22,364 nucleotides of DNA from JAHECQ01 sp047638695 (GTDB taxonomy: Bacteria; Actinomycetota; Acidimicrobiia; Acidimicrobiales; SZUA-35). Made by a program: the position numbers and the translations under genes. This document shows positions 7,807 through 15,332 of the stretch, piece after piece; position 1 is the stretch's first letter; the number at the start of each line of letters is the position of its first letter. The DNA is taken from assembly GCA_047638695.1 (NCBI GenBank), contig JBLINY010000074.1, positions 1 to 22,364 on the forward strand, given 5' to 3'. The notes beneath the pieces were generated by a model. That model worked only from the letters and a program-made list of their open reading frames with translations, was not told where the DNA came from and ran no database searches.

Positions 7807-8112
7807 ATGCGCCTGCTGCTGGTCGAAGACGATGCGTCGCTAGGAAAAGTCCTGGTGAGGGGGCTGGCCGAAGAGGGTCATGCTGTCGACCACGTCAGCA
7901 CCGTCGCCAGGGCCGAGGCGACCTTTTCGGTAAACGACTACGACCTCGTGGTGCAGGTCTGGGATGCCAACTACGACGGCTTGTCGAATGTGGTCGACGT
8001 CCACATTGCCAACCTGGGTCGGAAGCTTGACCTGCAGGCACACCCGAATCCGGTCGAAACTGTTCGTGGGGTTGGCTACCGCGTTGCCACCAGCGGCAGG
8101 AGCTCCCAGTGA
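7807..8112 (+). pseudogene. OmpR-family response regulator with large in-frame internal deletion
   Basis: The 101-codon frame starts like a receiver domain (MRLLLVEDDASLGKVLVRGL, with the acidic pair Glu/Asp, then VNDYDLVV). It then jumps straight into the end of a winged-helix domain (QVWDANYDGLSNVVDVHI, then VETVRGVGYRV). A normal OmpR regulator is about 220-230 residues. Roughly 120 are missing, starting just before the phosphoacceptor aspartate and ending before the recognition helix. The reading frame is kept across the junction near 7955. The phosphorylation site, the rest of the receiver, the linker and the first half of the DNA-binding domain are gone, so the product cannot act as a normal regulator. 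The stop overlaps the kinase start as GTGA (8109-8112), the usual layout for this operon type. Confidence 0.8.
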
Positions 8113-9159
8113 AGTCGTACGACCGAGGTCGACAGCGACTCGGTTTTGGGTTGGGTGCCGCCGCGCTCGCCTTGCTGCTGATCGCCCCGCTGGCCCCGGT
8201 CGCGTTCAGCCGTTCGGCCGACCAGGCCCAACAAGAGACGCTCGATCGGGCCGACGAACGTCTCGATCAGGGGATGCTTTCGTCTCGCACAGACGAGGTC
8301 GAGCCACCACAGAACACCTGGTAGGTCAACGTGGTTGACGGCTGGTCGAATCCGCTTGGTGAGACCTGGACCGAGCCGCCGCTGCTCAGCCTGGCCGAAC
8401 CGGCGCTAGGCGGAGAAGCAGTGCGCGAGTACGACTTCGATGGTCGCTGGTCTCGCCACCTGGTGGGCGGTTGGCCAGGCCCAAGCCCCGGTTGATCATG
8501 CTCACCTGGTGAATCGTGACTTCATTGCCGACGCCGCTCATGAACTCCGCACGCCATTGTCGATAATCCAGGCATCAGCCGGCCATGCGCTAGCCCGGCC
8601 ACGATCGGATGAGGAGTATCGCGAGTCGCTCGGCGAGATTCTCACCGCGACTGAGCGAGCCGGTTCCAGCGTGGGTGAGCTTCTGGAGTTCGCTCGACTC
8701 GAGGCTGGTCAGGCAACGCCACGTCTGACCCCGCTGCGGCTCGACTTGCTGGTGGAGGAGGTTGCAGCGTCGGTCCGGCTTGATGATGTCACCGTCGAGG
8801 TGTCGCTGGCTGAAGCGGTCGTTGTCGAGGCCGACTACAACCTCATCCGCCAAGTCATCGACAACATCGTGCGCAACGCTGCCGCCCGAGCAAACACGGT
8901 CACGCTCGTAACAGCACTCGACGCCCGAGAAGCGCGCATCGACATCACCGACGATGGGCCTGGATTCGATCCGGGCATCATCGAGCATGTCTTCGAGCGG
9001 TTCCGTCGAGGCGATCGATCGGGGTCGGCTGGACTCGGGATGGCCATTGCCCGCACCATTGTCGAACTTCACGGGGGTCGGTGCGAAGCGGCCAACTTCG
9101 GCGAAGGTGATGATGGCGGCGCCCGCGTCTCGGTGTTTCTGCTTTACAAGCCGGCCTGA
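8109..9159 (+). pseudogene. sensor histidine kinase, broken by TAG and a deletion with frame change
   Basis: From GTG 8109 the frame gives a first membrane segment (LGAAALALLLIAPLAPVAF) and the start of a sensor domain, then meets TAG at 8322-8324. Beyond it the same frame continues as plausible sensor sequence (VNVVDGWSNPLGETW, then GGEAVREYDFDG) to about 8445. The rest of the kinase is in another frame, from about 8440: the end of a second membrane segment (VAGLATWWAVG), the H-box DFIADAAHELRTPLS, the N-box NIVRNAA, DDGPGFD, FERFRRGD and GSAGLGMAIA. So there is a nonsense codon and, separately, a deletion that removed the end of the sensor domain and most of the second membrane segment. All catalytic boxes survive, but no single frame joins sensor and kinase. 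The last 16 bases overlap the convergent HExxH gene. Confidence 0.85.
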
Positions 9160-9530
9160 TCCGGTTGCGGTTTCGCCCAAAGACCCGCCTGCTGCCGGGC
9201 CTCGGCTTCCGCCGGAATGGCTCGGTAGGCCTTGTTCCAGTTGCGCAGCCTGACCAGGCCGCGGACAAAGGCGACGTTGTATCGCCACGCGAACCTGGGT
9301 AATCCGAGCTCGTGGTATTGGCGAACGTGCACGAGCTCGTGGGCCAGGAGAATGGACGACTCAGCGGGGTCGATGATCTCGTCGACTACAACGAAGCGGC
9401 TCAGGGTGAGACCGTTGTATGGGCCCGGGAGAATCGGCACCTGCAGCAACCAGACTCGACGGCTGATCTCCACCGGGATGAGGTCGTAGGTCTCGAGTTC
9501 GGTGTCGGTGAGGCGGCGTAAACGCGTCAC
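9144..9530 (-). CDS. small HExxH-motif putative metallopeptidase-like protein
   Basis: A 128-residue protein with SSILLAHELVHVRQYHELG, in which HELVH (residues 64-68) is the zinc-binding HExxH motif. This context resembles small DUF4157-like or M48/SprT-type proteins. No signal peptide or membrane segment is seen. GTG at 9530 is preferred because it overlaps the stop of the acetyltransferase gene as GTGA, giving translational coupling. A GTG at 9563 would add 11 residues (MADDESAAFGT). The C-terminus is rich in Arg/Lys/Trp and Ala. The third zinc ligand cannot be picked out, so peptidase activity is only an inference. The frame is intact, in contrast to the convergent kinase whose end it overlaps by 16 bases. 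Confidence 0.7.
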   Translation of the reverse strand: MTRLRRLTDTELETYDLIPVEISRRVWLLQVPILPGPYNGLTLSRFVVVDEIIDPAESSILLAHELVHVRQYHELGLPRFAWRYNVAFVRGLVRLRNWNKAYRAIPAEAEARQQAGLWAKPQPDQAGL

Positions 9531-10084
9531 TGTGCCGAAGGCTGCCGACTCATCGTCTGCCACTGCGAGGCGTGAAGCTCATAGACGTCGGCCCACACGC
9601 CGTGGTTGGGGACGATAGTGCGACGCTCACGTTGCATACCGAGTCGGTCGGCAAGGCGCTGCGATCGCACATTCTCGACCTGGATGACCGATACGACACG
9701 TTCTAGGCCTAACGACTCAAAGGCCCAGTCGACCATCGCACCGGCCGCTTCGCTTCCAAGACCAAGTCCCCAGCTGGAGCGAGTGAGGCGCCAGCCCACC
9801 TCTACTGCGGGCAGAATCTCGGGGAGAAAGTCGGGGATGAGAAGGCCGGTGAACCCGGCGAATTCGCCGGTATCGAGTCGTTCGACCGCCAGCAGCCCGA
9901 AGCCGTTTTCGTCCCAGCTTTGGGGAAACTGAGCAAAGGTCGAGCGCGCGGCCTCGGGCGATTTTGGCTTGCCATCGCCGATGTACTTCATCACGTCGGT
10001 GTCGAGGGACAATTCGACGAATGGGTCGAGGTCGTCAGAGGTCCACGGCCGAAGGAGGGTCCGGGGGGTGGCCAACGAAATCAT
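9527..10084 (-). CDS. GNAT-family N-acetyltransferase (RimJ/RimL type)
   Basis: A 185-residue protein with the RimJ/RimL-like layout of Acetyltransf_3. It begins ISLATPRTLLRPWTSDDLDP, has FGLLAVERLDTGEFAGFTGL in the core, then VEVGWRLTRSSWGLGLGSEA, whose GLGLGSEA is the acetyl-CoA pyrophosphate loop (R/Q-x-x-G-x-G/A type). It ends with NVRSQRLADRLGMQRERR, typical of the family's last helix and strand. It transfers an acetyl group to an amine, but the substrate is unknown. A longer reading from 10168 adds 28 residues that do not resemble the family and would run into the UbiB promoter and start, so ATG 10084 is chosen. TAGTCT eight bases upstream supports this. It forms a likely two-gene operon with the HExxH gene. 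Confidence 0.88.
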   Translation of the reverse strand: MISLATPRTLLRPWTSDDLDPFVELSLDTDVMKYIGDGKPKSPEAARSTFAQFPQSWDENGFGLLAVERLDTGEFAGFTGLLIPDFLPEILPAVEVGWRLTRSSWGLGLGSEAAGAMVDWAFESLGLERVVSVIQVENVRSQRLADRLGMQRERRTIVPNHGVWADVYELHASQWQTMSRQPSAQ

Positions 10085-10092
10085 TGCTTCTG

Positions 10093-10098
10093 AGACTA
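10093..10098 (-). promoter_or_regulatory. candidate -10 box TAGTCT for the acetyltransferase gene
   Basis: On the minus strand TAGTCT lies eight bases before ATG 10084, consistent with a leaderless or very short leader. It shares a 62-base divergent region with the UbiB-like gene. Confidence 0.35.
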
Positions 10099-10134
10099 GG
10101 GCCGCGGCACCGCGGCACCACGTGTTGAGTGCCC

Positions 10135-10140
10135 TACCAT
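10135..10140 (+). promoter_or_regulatory. candidate -10 box TACCAT for the UbiB-like gene
   Basis: TACCAT is followed by six bases (CGCGCG) and GTG at 10147, fitting a leaderless transcript. If this is the -10, the in-frame GTG at 10129 lies upstream of the transcript start and cannot be used. Confidence 0.35.
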
Positions 10141-10146
10141 CGCGCG

Positions 10147-11619
10147 GTGCGAACGCGATCGGTTGCAACCCTCGGCCTTGGTGCCGTCACCCTCAGCCTG
10201 GGGGGCGCTTTCTACCGCTCACCCTCGTCTTCGAACGTGGTCGCCGCCGGCGGGCGACTCCAACGCAACATTCGCCTGGCGCGGCTCGGTGCTCGAGGAG
10301 GCAGTCGCTATGCGGTCACCAGGGCGCGCAAAGTGTTCGCCGATGCCGAGCGCCGTGTCGAACTCGATTCAGACTTCCAACTAAAGACAGCGCAGGACGT
10401 TACGACCGAGTTGGGCAACATGAAAGGGGCGATGATGAAGCTGGGCCAGATGGCCAGCTACGTCGACACCGGCTTGCCAGATTCGGTTCGACAAACCCTT
10501 TCCTCGCTGCAAAGCGACGCCCCGCCGATGAGCGCCGAGCTGGCTGCGGAGATGATCGAACGCGAGTTGGGCCAGACTCCCGACCGGCTCTTCCAAGAGT
10601 GGGACCCGGTTCCGATCGCGTCGGCTTCCATCGGGCAGGTGCACCGCGCCATCACGCTGGATGATCGAGCGGTGGCGGTAAAGGTGCAGTATCCGGGAGT
10701 GGCTGAGGCGGTTGCCTCTGACCTACAGAACGCCGACATGATTTTTGGAGCGCTGGCCGGCATGTTCCCCGGCTTGGAGGCCGGGCCTGTCGTGCAGGAG
10801 CTCAAGGATCGACTCGCCGAAGAACTCGACTACATCAACGAGGCTAAGAATCAGCGGTATTTCGCTGAGTTCTTCGACCGCCATCCCTTCATTCACGTTC
10901 CGCATGTCGTCGACCATCTCTCGACAGCCAAGATTCTCACCACCGATCTGGCCACCGGATCCACCTTTGACGAGGTGATGGACTGGAGCCAAGAAGAAAA
11001 GAACCTCACCGGCGAGACCATCTTCAGATTCTCGTTCGGATCGATCTACCGGCTTCACGCCTTCAACGGTGACCCTCATCCCGGCAATTACCTCTTCGAA
11101 AAGGGTGGAAGAGTTACGTTCCTCGACTTCGGGCTGGTGAAGCGGTTCAGCACGTCGGAGACGCAACTGTTCCACGACCTGATCCAGGCCATGGTGATCG
11201 AGCGCGACGGCAGTCGATTCCGCCAGGTCGTCGAAGGTGCGAACCTCCTCGCCGTCGACGCCCCGTTCACTGACGCCGAGGTCGAGAAGTACTTCAGCTT
11301 CTACTACCGTTACGTGCTCGAAGACCGACCGGTCACGATCGACCAGGCCTACGCCTCTAGTGGCGTCAGCCATATTTTCGATGCCAACGGTCCTCAGGGT
11401 GAGCTGCTGAAGCAGCTCAACGTTCCGCCGTCGTTCGTGATCCTGCAACGGATCACCTTGGGCCTGATGGGAATCCTGGCCCAACTCGAGGCAACCAGGA
11501 ACTGGCGGGCCATCGCAGAAGAGCTGTGGCCCTTCATCGCCGGTCCTCCTTCGACTCCCACAGGTGTCGCTATCGAGGAATGGCGCCAAGCCCGCGGCCA
11601 GTCTCGCTTGGGCCTGTAA
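10147..11619 (+). CDS. UbiB/ABC1/ADCK-family atypical kinase
   Basis: About 490 residues with the full family signature. KMKGAMMKLGQ-like KxGQ motif is present as MMKLGQMAS (about residues 96-104); the Ala-rich loop is PIASASIGQVH (about 156-166); AVAVKVQYPG holds the nucleotide-binding Lys; then come EELDYINEAKNQ, GDPHPGNYLF (catalytic loop) and FLDFGLVKRF (DFG metal-binding motif). Family knowledge: UbiB-like proteins are atypical kinases or ATPases, linked in proteobacteria and mitochondria to ubiquinone synthesis. Actinobacteria use menaquinone, so the role here is unsettled (lipid or quinone handling is only a guess). The N-terminus (VATLGLGAVTLSLGGAFY) is hydrophobic and may be a membrane anchor. 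GTG 10147 is preferred over GTG 10129 because of the TACCAT box. The gene is intact and stops three bases before the convergent kelch pseudogene. Confidence 0.92.
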   Translation: MRTRSVATLGLGAVTLSLGGAFYRSPSSSNVVAAGGRLQRNIRLARLGARGGSRYAVTRARKVFADAERRVELDSDFQLKTAQDVTTELGNMKGAMMKLGQMASYVDTGLPDSVRQTLSSLQSDAPPMSAELAAEMIERELGQTPDRLFQEWDPVPIASASIGQVHRAITLDDRAVAVKVQYPGVAEAVASDLQNADMIFGALAGMFPGLEAGPVVQELKDRLAEELDYINEAKNQRYFAEFFDRHPFIHVPHVVDHLSTAKILTTDLATGSTFDEVMDWSQEEKNLTGETIFRFSFGSIYRLHAFNGDPHPGNYLFEKGGRVTFLDFGLVKRFSTSETQLFHDLIQAMVIERDGSRFRQVVEGANLLAVDAPFTDAEVEKYFSFYYRYVLEDRPVTIDQAYASSGVSHIFDANGPQGELLKQLNVPPSFVILQRITLGLMGILAQLEATRNWRAIAEELWPFIAGPPSTPTGVAIEEWRQARGQSRLGL

Positions 11620-11622
11620 GGG

Positions 11623-12662
11623 TCAGGGTTTTGAGTGCCCGGATGCGACCGGCGTGTAGATGGCTGAGCTGTCCAGTCGCCAGACATCGTTCTTGAGGAA
11701 TCCCGCCGCGATCCAAAGAGCGTCTTCGTAGACGAAGACGCTGGTTGCGTGCCGAGAAGGCCACGGCGTTCGATCGAGTTCGGTCCAATCGATGCCGTTG
11801 GCCGAAACCACACATCGTTTAGATCCTTCTTACCGGTATAGCCCCCGATGACCCAGAGCTAGTCGTCGAAGACGATGATCTCGTGGTATTCGCGGGCGGA
11901 CCAGGGCGCAGAAGCGAGTTCCTGTCGCCAGTCGACGCCGTCGCCCGAAGACCAGACGTCATTGAAGGATTTTCCATCGTCGTAGGTACCGCCGCCGATC
12001 ACCCACATTCGGTCATTGAAGACGGCGCTGCCCCCGATCTGCCCACGGGGAGCCCAGCCGGCGTCCGCTGTCTCCAAAACTCAGGTCTCGCCATCGGCCC
12101 TGCTCCACACATCGTTGAACGCCAGCTTCGGCCCGGGATTCTCTTCGAGCGCGTTGATCCGCTGCCCACCCATCACCCAGAGTCGATCGTCGAAGACCGT
12201 GGTGAGGTGAGTGGCTCGGCCTCCCCATGGGACATCGTCTGCGACCTTCTCCCACTCCAAACCGTCAGCTGAACTCCACACGTCGTTTTGGTAGTGACCT
12301 TGATTGTTGTCGCCACCCACCATCCAGATTCGGTCGTTGAACACAGCGACGCCACCCTCATGTCGAGGATCCCAAGGGGCGCGGCCCTGATAGAGCCACG
12401 TCTCGCCATCGACCGAGCTCCAAATCTGATCGTGGGACCCGGCCTCCCAGTTCTCGCCCCATCGGCCCAACAACCACATCTTGCCGTCGAAGACCACCGG
12501 GGCTGAGCCATCCATCGGAGCAAACGCGGCCGCTGGAGTCACACTCGACCACTCGTAGAGGGACGGGATGGCCCAGTCGACTGGCTCGGTCAGCGTTGCT
12601 GCCTGCACAGAAAGCAAGGTGGCAAGTGCCCAGCCGAGAGTCGAGACGTTTGAGCGGCGCAC
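11623..12662 (-). pseudogene. secreted kelch-repeat protein, three inactivating lesions
   Basis: GTG 12662 opens a signal peptide (RRSNVSTLGWALATLLSVQA), followed by five or six kelch-type blade repeats. Each has a VFNDRIWMVGG-like strand and a NDVWSSADGLEW-like strand. The reading is broken three times. TGA at 12081-12083 replaces the Trp expected in DGET-W-VLE. TAG at 11859-11861 replaces a residue, probably Gln, in VFDD-x-LWVIGG. A single-base loss near 11804-11808 changes frame between NDVWF and SANGIDWTEL. Beyond that, repeat sequence continues to TGA at 11623-11625. Longer upstream reading from 12974 is rejected because it runs antisense through the GH16 signal region and looks unlike protein. 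The intact gene would have encoded a secreted beta-propeller of unknown binding role. It is divergent from the GH16 gene. Confidence 0.85.
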
Positions 12663-12752
12663 ATTGGTTGATCGACCGGATGTTCTGTGTGCTTGAGTTC
12701 GAGCACGCTGTGAGCATCGCTCCAGATCCGCTGCCGTTTTGCCGATGATCCA

Positions 12753-14226
12753 GTGGTGCAGGATCGTCGCGGGGTAGGGGTGGTCGGTGCAGGAGCCGCC
12801 ATGCTGCTGCTGTGCCTCATCGGCTTCGGGCCTTGTGGCTCGCCCGACCGAGCCCCTTGCCGGCGCCTCATTTGCGGAACCCGATGCCCTCGGGTTCATC
12901 GACGACGCAGCCTTCGTCGCGCTACGAGCCGATGCCCTCGGCGAACCTACGGTCCTCATCGATCTCGAGAACAACCCGGCTGAGAGCCTTAGGGGCTACG
13001 TCCTCGTTGCTGGCGCCGCCGGTGATGACGGCTGGACGATCGACCTGTCCGGCCACCCACGCGCCGCTGACCGTGCTGCCTTTGGACTGCTCGAGACCGG
13101 CATCTTGTTCGAGCGCACGGGTGACGATTTCGGTGTGTTGACAGGAAACGGCGCGCTTCCCGTCGGAGCGCCTACTGACGTTGCCGCTGCCGAGCGTCAG
13201 CTCGCGGCTGTCGTCGAGATCGGGGGTTCGGTTACCGGTCGCCTCGCCGCCGGCAATGATTCCCTCGTCGAATCTGTTGTCGAGCTGGCCGAACGCCTCG
13301 ACCTAGTCGTCGAAGTCGACGACGGCGAGGTGTGGTTGCCCCGCATCGTTGACCGTCGACGGGTCGCGGCCTGGGCTTATACCTGCGCCGATCGAGTTCC
13401 CATCGTGGGTGGCCGAGGCTGTGGCGACGAGCTGTCGCCACCCTTCGTCGACATGTTCGAAAGCCTCGATGGCTGGTGGGGAGGTACTTCGGTGTTGTCT
13501 GACCAAGGCGGCACCGATGCCGGTCCGAGCGACGTGCGCTGGACAAACCGTGAAGCGCAGCAGTATCTGCCGTCGGCTGCCCAACTGACGCCCAATGGGC
13601 TCGAGCTCATTGCCAGCCAGCGTCAGACACCATCCGGCGACCGGCTTCCGTTCCAATCAGGTCTTGTGTTCAGCCGCGAGGGCTACGGGTTTGGTTGGTT
13701 TGAGTTCGACATTGAGGTCCCCACTGGGATCGGTCTGTGGCCCGCAGTCTGGATGCTCGATACCGAAGGCTGCGAAGCCCCGGGTCGCTGCCCCGGCTGC
13801 GACACGGTGGCCTACCACGAGATCGATGTGCTCGAGACGGCGGGTGACGACGTTGTGTTCCATTCGGTTCATTGGAACGATGGCCAACTGCGGTCGACAT
13901 CCCAGCAGAGTGAGTCTCAGAGCATCGCCCAGGGTGGCCCGCTCACGATCGGGCTCGAGCGTCGGCCCGGCTTGCTCGTTTGGACCGTCGGCGATCAAAC
14001 AGTCGCCACGGTGACGGGCCCAGCGGTTGCCGGGGCTGGGATCCACCGCACCGCCGACATGATGTTGATCATGAACCTGGCCGTCGGTGGTTCATTCGGA
14101 GGCGAACGAATAGTTGATGGTGGGACAGGCTGGCAGCCGGGCTCGCTCGTTCCTGCAAGCTTCCCTGATCTTGGATGGAAGGAAGCCCGCCTTGTGGTTT
14201 ACGAACTGCGAGTCACCGGTCTCTGA
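12753..14226 (+). pseudogene. GH16-family glycoside hydrolase, signal peptide out of frame with mature domain
   Basis: The 3' two-thirds encodes a GH16 (laminarinase/kappa-carrageenase-like) domain, beginning near FVDMFESLDGWW. It contains QSGLVFSREGYGFGWFEFD, GLWPAVWMLDTEG and the catalytic HEIDVLE (ExDxxE; 13819-13836), with a FHSVHWNDG strand and a normal end, ARLVVYELRVTGL. A region of about 190 residues before it is unassigned. In the long frame the N-terminus (MQEPPCCCCASSASG) makes no sense. The neighbouring frame from GTG 12753 or 12756 gives a good signal peptide or lipoprotein signal (GVVGAGAAMLLLCLIGFGPC, then GSPDRA). The two frames join if one C of CCCC at 12853-12856 is removed, reading GSPDRALAGASFAEPD. 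So either the gene is inactivated by a one-base insertion or the base is a sequencing error. The catalytic residues are intact. The 3' end overlaps the convergent ferrochelatase gene by 28 bases. Confidence 0.7.
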
Positions 14227-15260
14227 GCAACCCCTTGAGTAATACAGTGGTTGTCAGGACAAAGGTCGGGCCACGGTCCGCTGGCGCCCAGAAAGAGACG
14301 TGGAGCGGCGTAGATGCGTTCCTGAATGAGCTGACGGATCATCGAAACGAAGACGGGGTCGTCGCCGACGGTTCCGGCTCGTGAGAAAACCAGGCCGAGC
14401 TCGGCGGCCTTGGCCGCCGCCTGGGTATCCAGGTCGAAGAGCACTTCCATATGGTCGCTGACGAAGCCGAGCGGAACGACGGTGACGTCGCTGACGCCGT
14501 CGGCCGCCAACAGAGCGAGGTGGTCGCATATGTCGGGCTCGAGCCACGGGACCTGCGGAGGTCCGCTCCGACTTTGATACACGAGGTCCCATCCGGCAAC
14601 GTTCGCTGCGGAGGAGCCGATGAGCTCCATCACCGTTGTGGCTGACTCCGTGAGTTGTTCGGTGTACTGGCATGCTGCGGCCATCGATTGCGGCAGCGAG
14701 TGGGCGGTGAAAACGATGCGGTGTCGGGTATCGGGGCCAACCGTGTGACCAGCGAGCGCAGCGGCCAGGTGATCGGCGACGGGCTGCAAGAAGCCGGGAT
14801 GGTTGTAGAACAAGCGCAACTTCTCTAGCTCGGGTGCGTCTGCCCCGACCGTGGCCCGTGCCCGCTCGAGGTCCTGGCGATATTGCCGGCACGCCGAGAA
14901 CGAACCGAAGGCTGAAGTGGCATAAACGAGCGCCCGCTGAACACCGTCGGCGGCCATCTGGCCGACAACATCGGAAACGTAGGGCTCCCAGTTGCGATTG
15001 CCCCAATAGATCGGCAGATCAATGTCGTGTTCCTTCAGCTCAGCCTCGAGTGCCTTGATCAGAGCTTTGTTGTGATCGTTGATGGGGGAGCGCCCGCCAA
15101 AGAGCGCGTACTGTTCGGCAACGATCGCCAGCCGCTCGTCGGGCACATTTCTGCCCTGCGTCACGTTGCGGAGGAACGGCATCACATCGTCGGGGGTCTC
15201 TGGGCCGCCGAAGGAGAGCACGAGGAGAGCGTCGTAGCGTTGCGGGCCGGAAGCGGTCAC
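14199..15260 (-). CDS. hemH: ferrochelatase (coproporphyrin/protoporphyrin type)
   Basis: A 353-residue protein that inserts ferrous iron into a porphyrin at the end of heme synthesis; in actinobacteria the substrate is usually coproporphyrin III (CpfC). Visible motifs: YDALLVLSFGGPETPDDVMPF at the N-terminus, FGGRSPINDHNKAL, IYWGNRNWEPYVSDVV, ATSAFGSFSACRQYRQDLE, IVFTAHSLPQSM (with the catalytic His), DLVYQSRSGPPQVPWLEPD and VVPLGFVSDHMEVLFDLD. The Cys in ACRQYRQD and the C-terminal pair DLCPDNHC resemble the cysteine set that binds a 2Fe-2S cluster in some actinobacterial ferrochelatases, but the C-terminal spacing would have to be aligned. GTG 15260 is chosen because the family N-terminus starts within ten residues of it. 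The frame continues upstream to 16091 only as antisense of the next gene. No other heme gene is in view. Confidence 0.95.
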   Translation of the reverse strand: MTASGPQRYDALLVLSFGGPETPDDVMPFLRNVTQGRNVPDERLAIVAEQYALFGGRSPINDHNKALIKALEAELKEHDIDLPIYWGNRNWEPYVSDVVGQMAADGVQRALVYATSAFGSFSACRQYRQDLERARATVGADAPELEKLRLFYNHPGFLQPVADHLAAALAGHTVGPDTRHRIVFTAHSLPQSMAAACQYTEQLTESATTVMELIGSSAANVAGWDLVYQSRSGPPQVPWLEPDICDHLALLAADGVSDVTVVPLGFVSDHMEVLFDLDTQAAAKAAELGLVFSRAGTVGDDPVFVSMIRQLIQERIYAAPRLFLGASGPWPDLCPDNHCITQGVAQRPVTRSS

Positions 15261-15332
15261 GCTGCAAGTAAACCCGGGATTTGTCTCGCTAGTGACACCG
15301 GCGGCCCCAGACTTCGGCCAGACTCGGCGCTG

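Noticed and set aside
10723..11589. 288-codon minus-strand frame inside the UbiB-like gene
   Set aside because: Shadow of an intact gene with all kinase motifs; it has no recognisable domain of its own.
8322..12083. Stop codon recoding (TAG and TGA read as amino acids)
   Set aside because: Both stop types occur, only in genes that also have deletions or frameshifts, while TAG and TGA end intact genes normally here.
12690..12705. Imperfect palindrome TGCTTGAGTTCGAGCA between the kelch and GH16 genes
   Set aside because: Several mismatches in the arms and no link to a regulator; not enough to call an operator.
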